Shown: positions 25,332-33,212 of the stretch, in pieces
How the letters are laid out: every line of letters begins with the position of its first letter
Numbering within the stretch: the stretch's first letter is position 1
Assembly (NCBI GenBank): GCA_965204655.1
Contig: OZ241998.1
Span: 2,232,001-2,296,000, forward strand
Length of the DNA: 64,000 nt
Reading direction: 5' to 3'
Source: CATQHL01 sp965204655
GTDB taxonomy: Bacteria; Actinomycetota; Acidimicrobiia; Acidimicrobiales; CATQHL01
Translations under genes and position numbers: made by a program
Notes under the pieces: model-generated
Seen by the model: the letters and a program-made list of their open reading frames with translations, nothing else
Databases searched by the model: none
What the model was told of the DNA's origin: nothing

Positions 25332-26348
25332 TCAGAAGACGCCTATTTCGGCCAGACTGCGTCGGTAGGCCAGTGCGGCGGCGTCAGGGCCGCGCAGGTG
25401 CAGCTCTTCGGTGATTGCCACCGGCAGAGGTACGGGTCGCTGGCTCTCCACCACGCGCCGGTCGGCCTCCATGATCACGTGCGTGAAGTCCAGAAAGGGT
25501 TCGTCATCGGCGTCGATGTCGTAGTTGCGTGATATGTAGAGGTACAACTCGTTCGTCTCATCTGTAGTGGGAGAAGACACCAAGGAGACGACGGTGCTTT
25601 GTCCGTCGCTCGTGCCTTTGCGGAGGTGGACGCTGTAGGGCAGCCAGAGGAAGTATTCCCAGTGGACTTCGCTGTCCGCTTCGGAGTGAACGCCTCCGGG
25701 TTCCAGTTCCCGGTAGTCGAAGTAAAAGCCGTAGTCGGTGGGCTTGACTTCGTAGGAGTGGGTGACGGTACGGTCACGCGATCCCAGCATCCCGTCGTGC
25801 AGGAAAGGGAAGTGCGAGAGATCCATGAAGTTCTCCACTGTGCGGGCCGCCGAGGCTTGCCAACTGTAACGGTGGCTGAAGAAGACCTTGACGTTCGGGT
25901 CTTCCCACTCTCCGCTCGGCCACTCGGTTATCGGGGCCGCCGGTTCTTCTAGGGCCACCCAGACGAGTCCATAGCGCTCGGCCACCCGGTAGCTATTCAC
26001 CTTTGCGCCAGGGGGGATGCGCGACCCCTCTGGCAGGGCGGGGATTTTCAGGCAGCGGCCGTCACCGTCGTACTCCCAGCCGTGGTAGGGGCAGGCCAGA
26101 CATCCCTCCGGGGTGATCCAGCCCAGCGAGAGGGCGGTTCCTCGGTGTATGCATAGATCGTCAAGGACTCTGGCTTCGCCCTCTGAGCGATAGGCCACTA
26201 GCTGGCGGCCGAGGAGTTGGGTAGCGAGCGGTCGCTCTTCCGTGACGTCTTCGATGGCTGCCACCGGGTGCCAGTAGTTCTCCAGCGTCGGTTTCTGGAC
26301 GTCGGTTTCTGGATCCTCTCGGGTAAGGGTTTGCGTGTCCGGGGTCAT
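25332..26348 (-). CDS. Rieske non-heme iron oxygenase, large (oxygenase) subunit
   Basis: 338 aa, soluble. The Rieske cluster ligands are CIHRG (Cys66, His68) and CPYHGWEYD (Cys86, His89), with the usual 17-residue spacing. The mononuclear iron site is NFMDLSHFPFLHDG (His179, His184, with an acidic ligand expected further on). Size and order match the O- and N-demethylating or ring-hydroxylating monooxygenases related to VanA and NdmA. No ferredoxin-reductase gene is in the window. It is the last gene of the minus catabolic block, after the liv-type importer, with a 68-bp gap from livF. Its substrate is presumably what the importers bring in; this is inference. Confidence 0.9.
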   Translation of the reverse strand: MTPDTQTLTREDPETDVQKPTLENYWHPVAAIEDVTEERPLATQLLGRQLVAYRSEGEARVLDDLCIHRGTALSLGWITPEGCLACPYHGWEYDGDGRCLKIPALPEGSRIPPGAKVNSYRVAERYGLVWVALEEPAAPITEWPSGEWEDPNVKVFFSHRYSWQASAARTVENFMDLSHFPFLHDGMLGSRDRTVTHSYEVKPTDYGFYFDYRELEPGGVHSEADSEVHWEYFLWLPYSVHLRKGTSDGQSTVVSLVSSPTTDETNELYLYISRNYDIDADDEPFLDFTHVIMEADRRVVESQRPVPLPVAITEELHLRGPDAAALAYRRSLAEIGVF

Positions 26349-26416
26349 TTGGTTCCATCTCCGTTTCGTTGAGCAGCGGATATTTGATGCATATGCGACG
26401 GTCGGAGCCCCGGTGG

Positions 26417-27151
26417 CTATCCGGCGACTCCGAAGAAGGTTGCCTGCAGTAATTCCTCATCCAGCAGTTCAGAGGCGGGCTGGGAGGCGCCCAACTCACC
26501 GGAGTTCATCACGTAGACCCTGTCCACGTGCGGAAGGCAGAGCATCGGGCTTTCCTCGATCACCCAGAGCACGGTCGCTCCTGCCTCACGCGCCGCGGTG
26601 ATGTCTTTAATCCGGGCGGCGACAATGGACGGAGCCAGCCCCGTGGTGGGCTCGTCGAGAGCCAGGAACTGGGGCTTGGTGATCATCGCCGAGGCTATGG
26701 CCAGCATCTGCCGCTCCCCGCCCGAGAGCGTGCCGGCCCGAGCGCGACGGAGTTCCTCTAGAGCGGGGAAGAGTTCCAGCATCTCTCTAATGCGCCGGGC
26801 TTGCATGCCTTTAGAGGCGGTGAGCATGCTCACCGCCAGGTTGTCGTAGACGGTTAATTCCGGGAAGGTGCTGGACTCCTGAGGCACATAAGCCATTCCC
26901 AGCCCGGCTCTGGCGGGCGTGTTCAGCCGTGTCAGGTCTTGGCCTGCGAAGTTCATCTGCCCGCCTTTGGTGGGAAGGAGCCCGAAGATGGTCTTCATCA
27001 AGGTTGTCTTGCCCGCTCCGTTGGGGCCGATCACCGCCACGATCTCGGCGGGTTCCACTTCTAAGCTCACGCCGTGCAGGATGGGCAGGTTGCCGTAGCC
27101 AGACTCCACGTCCTTGAGCTTCAGCCGCCCTTCGCCGGTTTGCTCGTTCAC
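26417..27151 (-). CDS. Branched-chain-type ABC importer ATPase (LivF family)
   Basis: 244 aa, GTG start overlapping the livG-type stop (GTGA) with GGAGG just before. Walker A is GPNGAGKTTLMKTI, the signature is TLSGGERQMLAIA and Walker B is FLALDEPTTGLAP. The short length and the GERQMLAIA signature distinguish LivF from LivG. It energises uptake with the four genes upstream. HAAT-family systems also import amides, urea and aromatic acids, so the ligand is open. Confidence 0.92.
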   Translation of the reverse strand: MNEQTGEGRLKLKDVESGYGNLPILHGVSLEVEPAEIVAVIGPNGAGKTTLMKTIFGLLPTKGGQMNFAGQDLTRLNTPARAGLGMAYVPQESSTFPELTVYDNLAVSMLTASKGMQARRIREMLELFPALEELRRARAGTLSGGERQMLAIASAMITKPQFLALDEPTTGLAPSIVAARIKDITAAREAGATVLWVIEESPMLCLPHVDRVYVMNSGELGASQPASELLDEELLQATFFGVAG

Positions 27152-27900
27152 TCCTCCACCCCTAGATATACCTGCTTCACGAGTGTGCTAGAAGCTATTT
27201 CGTCCGGAGTCCCTTCTGCGATCAGCTTTCCTTCGGCCAGCACGTGAATGTAGTCGGCAACGTCCAGCACGAAGGACAGATTGTGATCGATGATTGTTAG
27301 GGCGACCCCGTCCTTGTGAATGTTTCTAATCAAATCGGCAAGAAGGGAGATCGCGCTTGGATTAACGCCGGCAGCCGGTTCGTCGAGCAACAGCAGCCGG
27401 GGACGGCTCATCAGTTGCCTGGCCAGTTCCATTAGCTTGCGTTCGCCCGCAGGAAGTTCTTCCACTGGTGTGTCTAAAATGTTTTCTAAACCTAGATCAG
27501 AGAGTATTTTGTCAGTTCTCCTAGAGAGGTCTTCCGTTTCCGTTTTACCGCGTTTTCTGAGCATGTTTTTTAGGACAGTGTGCTCGGCTCCTGCGACTTG
27601 CATGCTCTCCCAGACGGTCATGGTGGGAAAACCCACTGGGGTCTGGAAAGTCCGCACCACGCCGAGTTGCGCAATTTTCCAGGGAGGCAAGCCGATGAGT
27701 TGGTTTCCGTCGAAGGTGATGCTGCCGCTGTCTCCGCGCTCGTAGCCGGTGATAATGTTGAAAAAGGTGGTCTTTCCTGCTCCGTTAGGCCCTATGAGAG
27801 CGTTGATGTTGTCGGGGTTCAGATCCAGGGATACGTCGTTGACTGCCACGTTTCCGCCGAAGGCTTTGTGCACCTCGCGTGCGCTCAGCATTGCGGTCAT
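27148..27900 (-). CDS. Branched-chain-type ABC importer ATPase (LivG family)
   Basis: 250 aa. Walker A GPNGAGKTTFFNIITG, signature ELPAGERKLMELARQL and Walker B LLLLDEPAAGVNPS are typical of LivG. It overlaps livM upstream (ATGA) and livF downstream (GTGA). Confidence 0.92.
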   Translation of the reverse strand: MTAMLSAREVHKAFGGNVAVNDVSLDLNPDNINALIGPNGAGKTTFFNIITGYERGDSGSITFDGNQLIGLPPWKIAQLGVVRTFQTPVGFPTMTVWESMQVAGAEHTVLKNMLRKRGKTETEDLSRRTDKILSDLGLENILDTPVEELPAGERKLMELARQLMSRPRLLLLDEPAAGVNPSAISLLADLIRNIHKDGVALTIIDHNLSFVLDVADYIHVLAEGKLIAEGTPDEIASSTLVKQVYLGVEE

Positions 27901-28910
27901 TGTCTTTGCGATTCCTCGAGGGGTGGTTTCCCGTCTCGGGGTGCCTTCTCGGCTCGGATCGCCTGCTTGCGGGAGCGTTTTCCGAATGCATTGCGTTCGG
28001 ACAGCAGACCTTGCGGTCGGAACCGCAGCAAGAGGACGAGCAGCAGCCCGATCGACAGCGGGTGAACGGCCACGAGCACTCTGAGAATTGTGGTTGGAAC
28101 TTCAAGCTTGATGAGTTCGACAAACTCAGTGAAAATAATCAGTGCTGCTGCGCCGAGTATCGGACCTACCTTGCTGCCAATGCCTCCGAGCACGAGCATT
28201 GTCCAGACAGCAAATGTCAGCGTGGGCCTAAATACTCCGGGCTGGACTATGGGAACAAGAGCTACGTACAATGTAGCGATCCCACCGATCAGCACCCCAG
28301 CAAGCACGAAGGTCTGAAGACGCAGCCGGCTCACTCTTATGCCAAGTGATACGGCTGCGGCTTCGTTGTCTCGCATAGCCCGCAGGGCTCTCCCGTAACT
28401 GCTGTTGCTGATCTTACGGGTAAAGAGGAAAATAATAAGCACAGCTAGACACGTGAGAAACAGCAGCCAAGCCCGGTAAGCATCGCCCTCAAATCCGAAA
28501 GCTAAAGGCTTTGTAATATTATTGAAGCCCACCGTGCCTCTCGTTACATCTTCCATGTTGGTGGCTTGTGCGCGGATAACTTCGGCAAAGGCGAAAGTGA
28601 TGATGAGGAAATATTCCCGTCTTGCTCGAAGCGCAGGCAAACCTACGAGGAAAGCTACGATGCCGCTTACGAGCATGGCCATAAGAATGCCCGCCCAGCC
28701 AGGCCAACCTGGAGCGAATACCACGTCGTCGAAGCCTTTGATCGTGAAGATGGTGTATGTATATGCTCCCACGGCGAACAGTCCAGCGATTCCTAAGTCC
28801 CACATTCCACCCCAGCCTGCTTCTATATTCAACACCATCGTCAGGGCTGCGTAAACGGCTACGATGCTTAGGGCGTCTATCCAGAAGTGAAGGGTGGTTA
28901 TGGCGCTCAT
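27897..28910 (-). CDS. Branched-chain-type ABC importer permease (LivM family)
   Basis: 337 aa integral membrane protein. The family signature is visible in WDLGIAGLFAVGAYTY near the N-terminus and SSYGRALRAMRDNEAAAVSLGI, the coupling segment that docks onto the ATPases, followed by LTFAVWTMLVLGGIGSKVGPILGA. ATGA overlaps with livH-type and livG-type genes. The C-terminus has a basic tail of about 40 residues (RKQAIRAEKAPRDGKPP). Confidence 0.93.
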   Translation of the reverse strand: MSAITTLHFWIDALSIVAVYAALTMVLNIEAGWGGMWDLGIAGLFAVGAYTYTIFTIKGFDDVVFAPGWPGWAGILMAMLVSGIVAFLVGLPALRARREYFLIITFAFAEVIRAQATNMEDVTRGTVGFNNITKPLAFGFEGDAYRAWLLFLTCLAVLIIFLFTRKISNSSYGRALRAMRDNEAAAVSLGIRVSRLRLQTFVLAGVLIGGIATLYVALVPIVQPGVFRPTLTFAVWTMLVLGGIGSKVGPILGAAALIIFTEFVELIKLEVPTTILRVLVAVHPLSIGLLLVLLLRFRPQGLLSERNAFGKRSRKQAIRAEKAPRDGKPPLEESQRQ

Positions 28911-30016
28911 AGGGTTTGCTCCGCTCTGCGTCGCGTGCTAAAAAGTCCTTCAGGTTTAAAGACGAGAACCAAGATGAGGGCCGCAAAGGCGACAATTAAT
29001 CGGTAACTTCCTGGCCATGAACCTGGAATCCACAAAATGCTCATGTCCATGACGATTCCGAGCAACAGAGCAGCCGCCATTGTTCCTAATATGCTGCCGG
29101 TCCCCCCTAGGACTGATGCGGAGAGGATCATAAGGATGTTTGCCCACCCGGCAGTTGATAGTATGCCGCCGCTCCTTATGGCAATCATTGTTCCAGCCAT
29201 AGCCGCAAGCGCAGAACTGATGAACCACACGACGCTGGAGACTGTCCGTACAGGTATCCCGCGGACGCTTGCCAAACTAGGGTTGGATGCAGCGGCGCGC
29301 ATCCAGCGACCAAGGCGTGTGAGACCTAGGAACGACCTAAGCCCGAGTATCGATGCCAGAGGCAAGGTGGTCATGATCAGGTCGCTTGGCGATATTCTCA
29401 GCGAGTCGGGTTTTGCCCCTAAGCCGTTGGTCGCAACGGCCACAATGAACAAACTCAAGCTAGTCAAAGTAATTAAGTAGAAAGCCCAACAAGTTCTCTG
29501 TTCGCTCCAGAGTTTTTCCCATTGTCCAACTGCTTCTCTATGTTCCGCTTTTCGTGAGCGATCGCTGATGATCCAACTTACTGATGCGCTTACCCCGCCA
29601 ATCAGACAGAGCAATAGAACAAACTCTGGGACCGAGAACCTGAAAGGTTTTCCTGGATTTATAGATAAAGGAATGAGTTGTGTGTTAAAAATGGCGATTA
29701 TGGCTCCATAGATGATGAATGCCATGCCGATTGATGTGAAAAGCAGCACATTGCCACCCTGTTTAGCAACCGGTCTGAAGATGCCCGCCCCCATGATGAC
29801 CCCTAGTATCCCCATAGCAAACATGGAGATGATCCCAGCTAGAAATATATTGAAATTCAGTTCACGTACAAAATAAACTACTAGGTACGCTCCTAAGACT
29901 AGTACATATCCGTGAGCAATGTTCAGGAAGTTTTCAGTCTGGCGGATGAGAGCGAACCCAACGGTAGCAGCTGCAAGTACGCCCCCAGTGGTCAATCCGA
30001 AAATGAGGTTTTGCAC
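28907..30016 (-). CDS. Branched-chain-type ABC importer permease (LivH family)
   Basis: About 369 aa. I start it at GTG 30016, giving the LivH-typical N-terminus VQNLIFGLTTGGVLAAATVGFALI; the frame is open to GTG 30100, but that start lies inside a strong intergenic hairpin. The coupling segment TRLGRWMRAAASNPSLASVRGI and the end VLGGTGSILGTMAAALLLGIV are typical. An insertion of roughly 70 residues around position 165-230 (EAVGQWEKLWSEQRTC) makes it longer than usual (about 290 aa). ATGA overlap with livM. Confidence 0.88.
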   Translation of the reverse strand: MQNLIFGLTTGGVLAAATVGFALIRQTENFLNIAHGYVLVLGAYLVVYFVRELNFNIFLAGIISMFAMGILGVIMGAGIFRPVAKQGGNVLLFTSIGMAFIIYGAIIAIFNTQLIPLSINPGKPFRFSVPEFVLLLCLIGGVSASVSWIISDRSRKAEHREAVGQWEKLWSEQRTCWAFYLITLTSLSLFIVAVATNGLGAKPDSLRISPSDLIMTTLPLASILGLRSFLGLTRLGRWMRAAASNPSLASVRGIPVRTVSSVVWFISSALAAMAGTMIAIRSGGILSTAGWANILMILSASVLGGTGSILGTMAAALLLGIVMDMSILWIPGSWPGSYRLIVAFAALILVLVFKPEGLFSTRRRAEQTL

Positions 30017-30067
30017 GCTCTTAGCCGATTCAGTAGAACTGTTACCTAGAGTGAAATAGGGAAGTAT

Positions 30068-30098
30068 GGTTGACCCCGCCGGGCAGGCGGGGTCAACC
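30068..30098 (-). terminator. Strong hairpin between livK-type and livH-type genes
   Basis: 13-bp perfect arms (30068-30080 and 30086-30098, containing TTGACCCCGCC and its complement) with a 5-nt loop, just downstream of the substrate-binding protein gene. No long T-run follows on the minus strand. It probably stabilises the binding-protein message or attenuates readthrough. Confidence 0.75.
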
Positions 30099-30109
30099 AC
30101 ATATTTGGG

Positions 30110-31489
30110 TTAGAGGTTTAAGGCTGGGTCAACGTTAATGACTTCGCGTTGGGTGTATCCCCCGTCGACGATGTGACGAACGCTCATCGTTGGTGAAACT
30201 AGGTTTCCGTATTGGTTTACATCCAAAGATCCCGAAGAGCCTTGGAAGTTGATGTCTTCACCGGCATTGAGAGCTGCAACTCCCTCTGCGTAAGTGTAGA
30301 CCTCTTTACCAGGTGAGTTCAACACCCTCGGGATTTGCTCATTTACCGCAGATCCTTCGGTCGTGCCGGCAGCGGTAATTGCCAAAGCAAGAGCGATGTA
30401 TTGGTCGTACTGGTTGGTCTCGTAGAAGCCCCCCGGAGGAGCCTTGCCGGCGTATTCATTGTGAGCTGCCGAGAACGCGGTGTAAGCGGGAGAATCAAAA
30501 TCGTCAGTAGCGACTGCTCCTAGAACCCTTCCGGTCGGCAACGAAGCGGCAGCCTCGGCCACCTCTGGGATGATCATGTCGGGCGAGACCAAGAGTACAG
30601 CCTCGAAACCCGCGTTGATGTATTCCCTGAGGATCGGGAGGCCTGCTTCGAAACCCGCTCCTACGTAGACGGCTTCAGGATCGCCTGAGAGCGCCTGTTG
30701 CACTTCGGATTGGTAGCTGTCGCGCCCGGGAGCGAAACGCACATCATTAGTGATCTCTCCGCCAACCTTGGTCTTCCAGACCTCGCTGAATACGTTGGCA
30801 GGGCTCTCGGCGCCTTCGGTTTGCTGTACCAGAAGCGCAACACGAGTGAACCCGAGGTCTCGCGCTAACTGCGCTGAGACAATGCCGTTGGTGGTGTCGG
30901 AGGCAGTGATGCGGAATATGTAGTTTCCGCCCTTTGTGTCTAGTTCCGTAGTGCCGCAAGCTGGACACATCGTGGGCATTTCGTCTTCCTGAAGCCTCTC
31001 CAGCAAAGCGACTGCTCCGTCGGACTCCACGCCTCCCATTGCGTCTATATCGCTGCGAATCCGGTTGTATCCGGTAACGGCTCCTTCCGCGGTCGACAGG
31101 TTGTCTTGAATGACTAATTCCACCTGACGCCCAAGGATTCCTCCAGAAGCATTAATGACACCAATGGCTGCCTCAGCACCGTCCTGACTCGGGGGGCCCC
31201 AGGAAGAGTAGTCGCCTGAGAGTCCGTTGAGGAAACCGAACTTGATTGGATCTTCGGAAGACGGTGGTGCTGCTGTTGTTGTTGCGGCTGCGGCTGTTGT
31301 TGGAGTTTCTGTTGCTGCTGTTGTTGTTGCGGCTGCGGCTGTTGTTGGAGTTTCTGTTGCTGCTGTTGTTGCTGGTGCAGCTGTTGCGGCTGTTGTTGCT
31401 GTGGTCGAGCCTTCGTCGTCACTACCACAACTGATTGCCAGGCCTCCTAGCAGCAAAGCTGCAGAAAGCGCCAAAATCGTACGTTTCAT
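30110..31489 (-). CDS. Branched-chain-type ABC importer substrate-binding lipoprotein (LivJ/K family)
   Basis: 459 aa. A lipoprotein signal peptide (TILALSAALLLGGLAISCGSDD, with Cys in LAISC) is followed by a Thr/Ala linker of about 55 residues containing a perfect 15-residue repeat. The periplasmic-binding-protein type 1 domain runs from DPIKFGFLNGLSGDYSSWGPPSQDGAE onward. GGGGAG lies before the ATG. The binding site cannot be read for ligand. The downstream hairpin suggests it is made in excess over the permeases. Confidence 0.9.
   Translation of the reverse strand: MKRTILALSAALLLGGLAISCGSDDEGSTTATTAATAAPATTAATETPTTAAAATTTAATETPTTAAAATTTAAPPSSEDPIKFGFLNGLSGDYSSWGPPSQDGAEAAIGVINASGGILGRQVELVIQDNLSTAEGAVTGYNRIRSDIDAMGGVESDGAVALLERLQEDEMPTMCPACGTTELDTKGGNYIFRITASDTTNGIVSAQLARDLGFTRVALLVQQTEGAESPANVFSEVWKTKVGGEITNDVRFAPGRDSYQSEVQQALSGDPEAVYVGAGFEAGLPILREYINAGFEAVLLVSPDMIIPEVAEAAASLPTGRVLGAVATDDFDSPAYTAFSAAHNEYAGKAPPGGFYETNQYDQYIALALAITAAGTTEGSAVNEQIPRVLNSPGKEVYTYAEGVAALNAGEDINFQGSSGSLDVNQYGNLVSPTMSVRHIVDGGYTQREVINVDPALNL
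31274..31365 (-). repeat. 45-bp tandem repeat in the livK-type linker
   Basis: Two copies with a 45-bp period encode the linker repeat TETPTTAAAATTT. The DNA is almost pure GTT/GCT/GCG codon complement, so it is a likely slippage site that stays in frame. Confidence 0.75.
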
Positions 31490-31605
31490 TAGTTTCTCCC
31501 CTTAATTGGTTTGAATTGTGCTTGCCGACTTGAAGTCCGGCGCAAGGCGACGTTGGCGAACTTGCAACCTAACTTTCAATATCGTCCCTTTAAGTTATCA
31601 GGAAT

Positions 31606-33183
31606 TTATGTCTGCGCGGCAACGCGGGCTTCATCCGCCCTTCCGGCCATGGCCAGAGCAAGTTCGTCCATGTCCAATGCGCCGATAGGTCGCTCTAGCA
31701 TGGCGCGCCCCCTGAACAGAACGATCAGCCGATCGCTGAGCTTGACCAGTTCCTCCAGATCCAGAGACAGCAAAAGCACGGCCGCACCACTTGCCTTGAC
31801 TTCGAGCAATCGGCGGTGGACGTAGTCGATGGCGCCCACGTCAAGTCCCCAAGTAGGGTTGTCGGCCACCAGAACTCGAGGAGACCTCGAAAGCTCCCTA
31901 GCTAAAACCACTTTTTGCTGATTCCCGCCCGAGAGGCTTGTTGCGAGAATGTCAGGGTTGGGTGGGCGGACGTCATAGTCCTCCAGCAGCGCACGAGCAT
32001 GTTTCTTAACCTTCTGCCAGTCCAGCAGACCGCCGCGGCTGAAATTGCCGGAAGGTATGTCGGCCAGGGCCAGATTTTCAGCCAGGGTCATATCTAGCAC
32101 CAATCCCCAGGTGTGTCGGTCCTCGGGGATTACGGCTAAGCCGGCCGCTCGCAGGCGGCTGATATCTGCGGCGGTCATGTCGTCACCGCCAATGTGCACA
32201 GATCCCTCGGATATGTCGGCCAGACCGCAGATGGAGTTGACAAGGGTCCTTTGCCCGTTGCCTTCCACTCCGGCCACCCCCAGGATCTCTCCTGGACGCA
32301 CCATCAGGGACAGGCCGTCTAGGAGGTCGGCGCCCTCTCCAGGGGCCTTCAGGTTGCGAATTTCCAGCAGCGGGGTCTCATCCGTCCACTCGGTGTGATC
32401 GCTCTCCACCCCAGTGATTTCGCCTCCAGTCATGGCTCGGGTGAGGCTGCGCTCGTCGAAGTTTCCACGCTCGATCGTGGTCACTCGTTCTCCTCCTCTG
32501 AGAACCGTCACCCGATCGGCTACTTCCATGACCTCAGCAAGTTTGTGCGTTACCAGCACGATGGAGTGTTCCTGCTCACGCAGATTTCTGAGGATGCCGA
32601 GAAGATTCTCTATCTGGCGCGGGCCTAGGAGCGAGGTCGGCTCGTCCAGAATCAGCACTTTGGCGCCTCTGTAGAGCACCTTGAGGATTTCCACCCGCTG
32701 TTGAAGATCCACTGGCAGATCCTGTATTAATGAATTCGGATTGATGGGCATGTCGAAGCGCTCGGCCAGTTCAGACGTCTCGGCAGATAGCGACTGAGGT
32801 TTCAAGCGGCTTATGCGGTTGGGGCGGGAGCCCAGCAGAATGTTCTCCGCCACGCTGAAGTTCGGCACGAGCGAAAAATGTTGGTGGACCATCCCGATGC
32901 CCAGGTCGAGCGCATCGTGAGGCGATGCGATATCCACCTGCTGCCGGTTCACGTGAATGCTCCCCTCATCCGGGATGACGTGGCCGAACATGATGTTCAT
33001 CAGCGTGGTTTTGCCCGCTCCGTTCTCTCCAAGGAGCACGTGGATCTCGCCCGGACGCAAGTCGAAGTCGATGTTCTGGTTGGCGCGTGTCTTCCCGTAC
33101 CTCTTGGAGATGCCGTGCAGTTCAACCGCCATTCCGTTGCCTTGGGCGGCTGACCTGCTCGGTGGGCTCTGTTCTTCCGTCAT
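31606..33183 (-). CDS. BMP/nucleoside-type ABC importer ATPase (NupO-like, double NBD)
   Basis: 525 aa with two fused nucleotide-binding domains, as in sugar and nucleoside importers. First domain: LLGENGAGKTTLMNI and LILDEPTSLLGPRQ. Second domain: GVAGVEGNGQRTLVN, where the Walker A lysine is absent, and SLSGGNQQKVVLARELSR with LVADNPTWGLD. The HQHFSLVPNFSVAENILLG segment is diagnostic of the NupO/YufO branch. Its permeases and binding protein are encoded 5-8 kb upstream on the same strand; three enzyme genes separate them. No other BMP-type ATPase is in the window, so it most likely serves that importer. Confidence 0.88.
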   Translation of the reverse strand: MTEEQSPPSRSAAQGNGMAVELHGISKRYGKTRANQNIDFDLRPGEIHVLLGENGAGKTTLMNIMFGHVIPDEGSIHVNRQQVDIASPHDALDLGIGMVHQHFSLVPNFSVAENILLGSRPNRISRLKPQSLSAETSELAERFDMPINPNSLIQDLPVDLQQRVEILKVLYRGAKVLILDEPTSLLGPRQIENLLGILRNLREQEHSIVLVTHKLAEVMEVADRVTVLRGGERVTTIERGNFDERSLTRAMTGGEITGVESDHTEWTDETPLLEIRNLKAPGEGADLLDGLSLMVRPGEILGVAGVEGNGQRTLVNSICGLADISEGSVHIGGDDMTAADISRLRAAGLAVIPEDRHTWGLVLDMTLAENLALADIPSGNFSRGGLLDWQKVKKHARALLEDYDVRPPNPDILATSLSGGNQQKVVLARELSRSPRVLVADNPTWGLDVGAIDYVHRRLLEVKASGAAVLLLSLDLEELVKLSDRLIVLFRGRAMLERPIGALDMDELALAMAGRADEARVAAQT

Positions 33184-33212
33184 TCCCGTCGTTCTTCTAG
33201 GGGAGAGAGTGT

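Noticed and set aside
30017..30100. Upstream GTG start (30100) for the livH-type permease
   Set aside because: It lies inside the 13-bp intergenic hairpin and adds 28 residues with no match to LivH N-termini; GTG 30016 gives a normal start.
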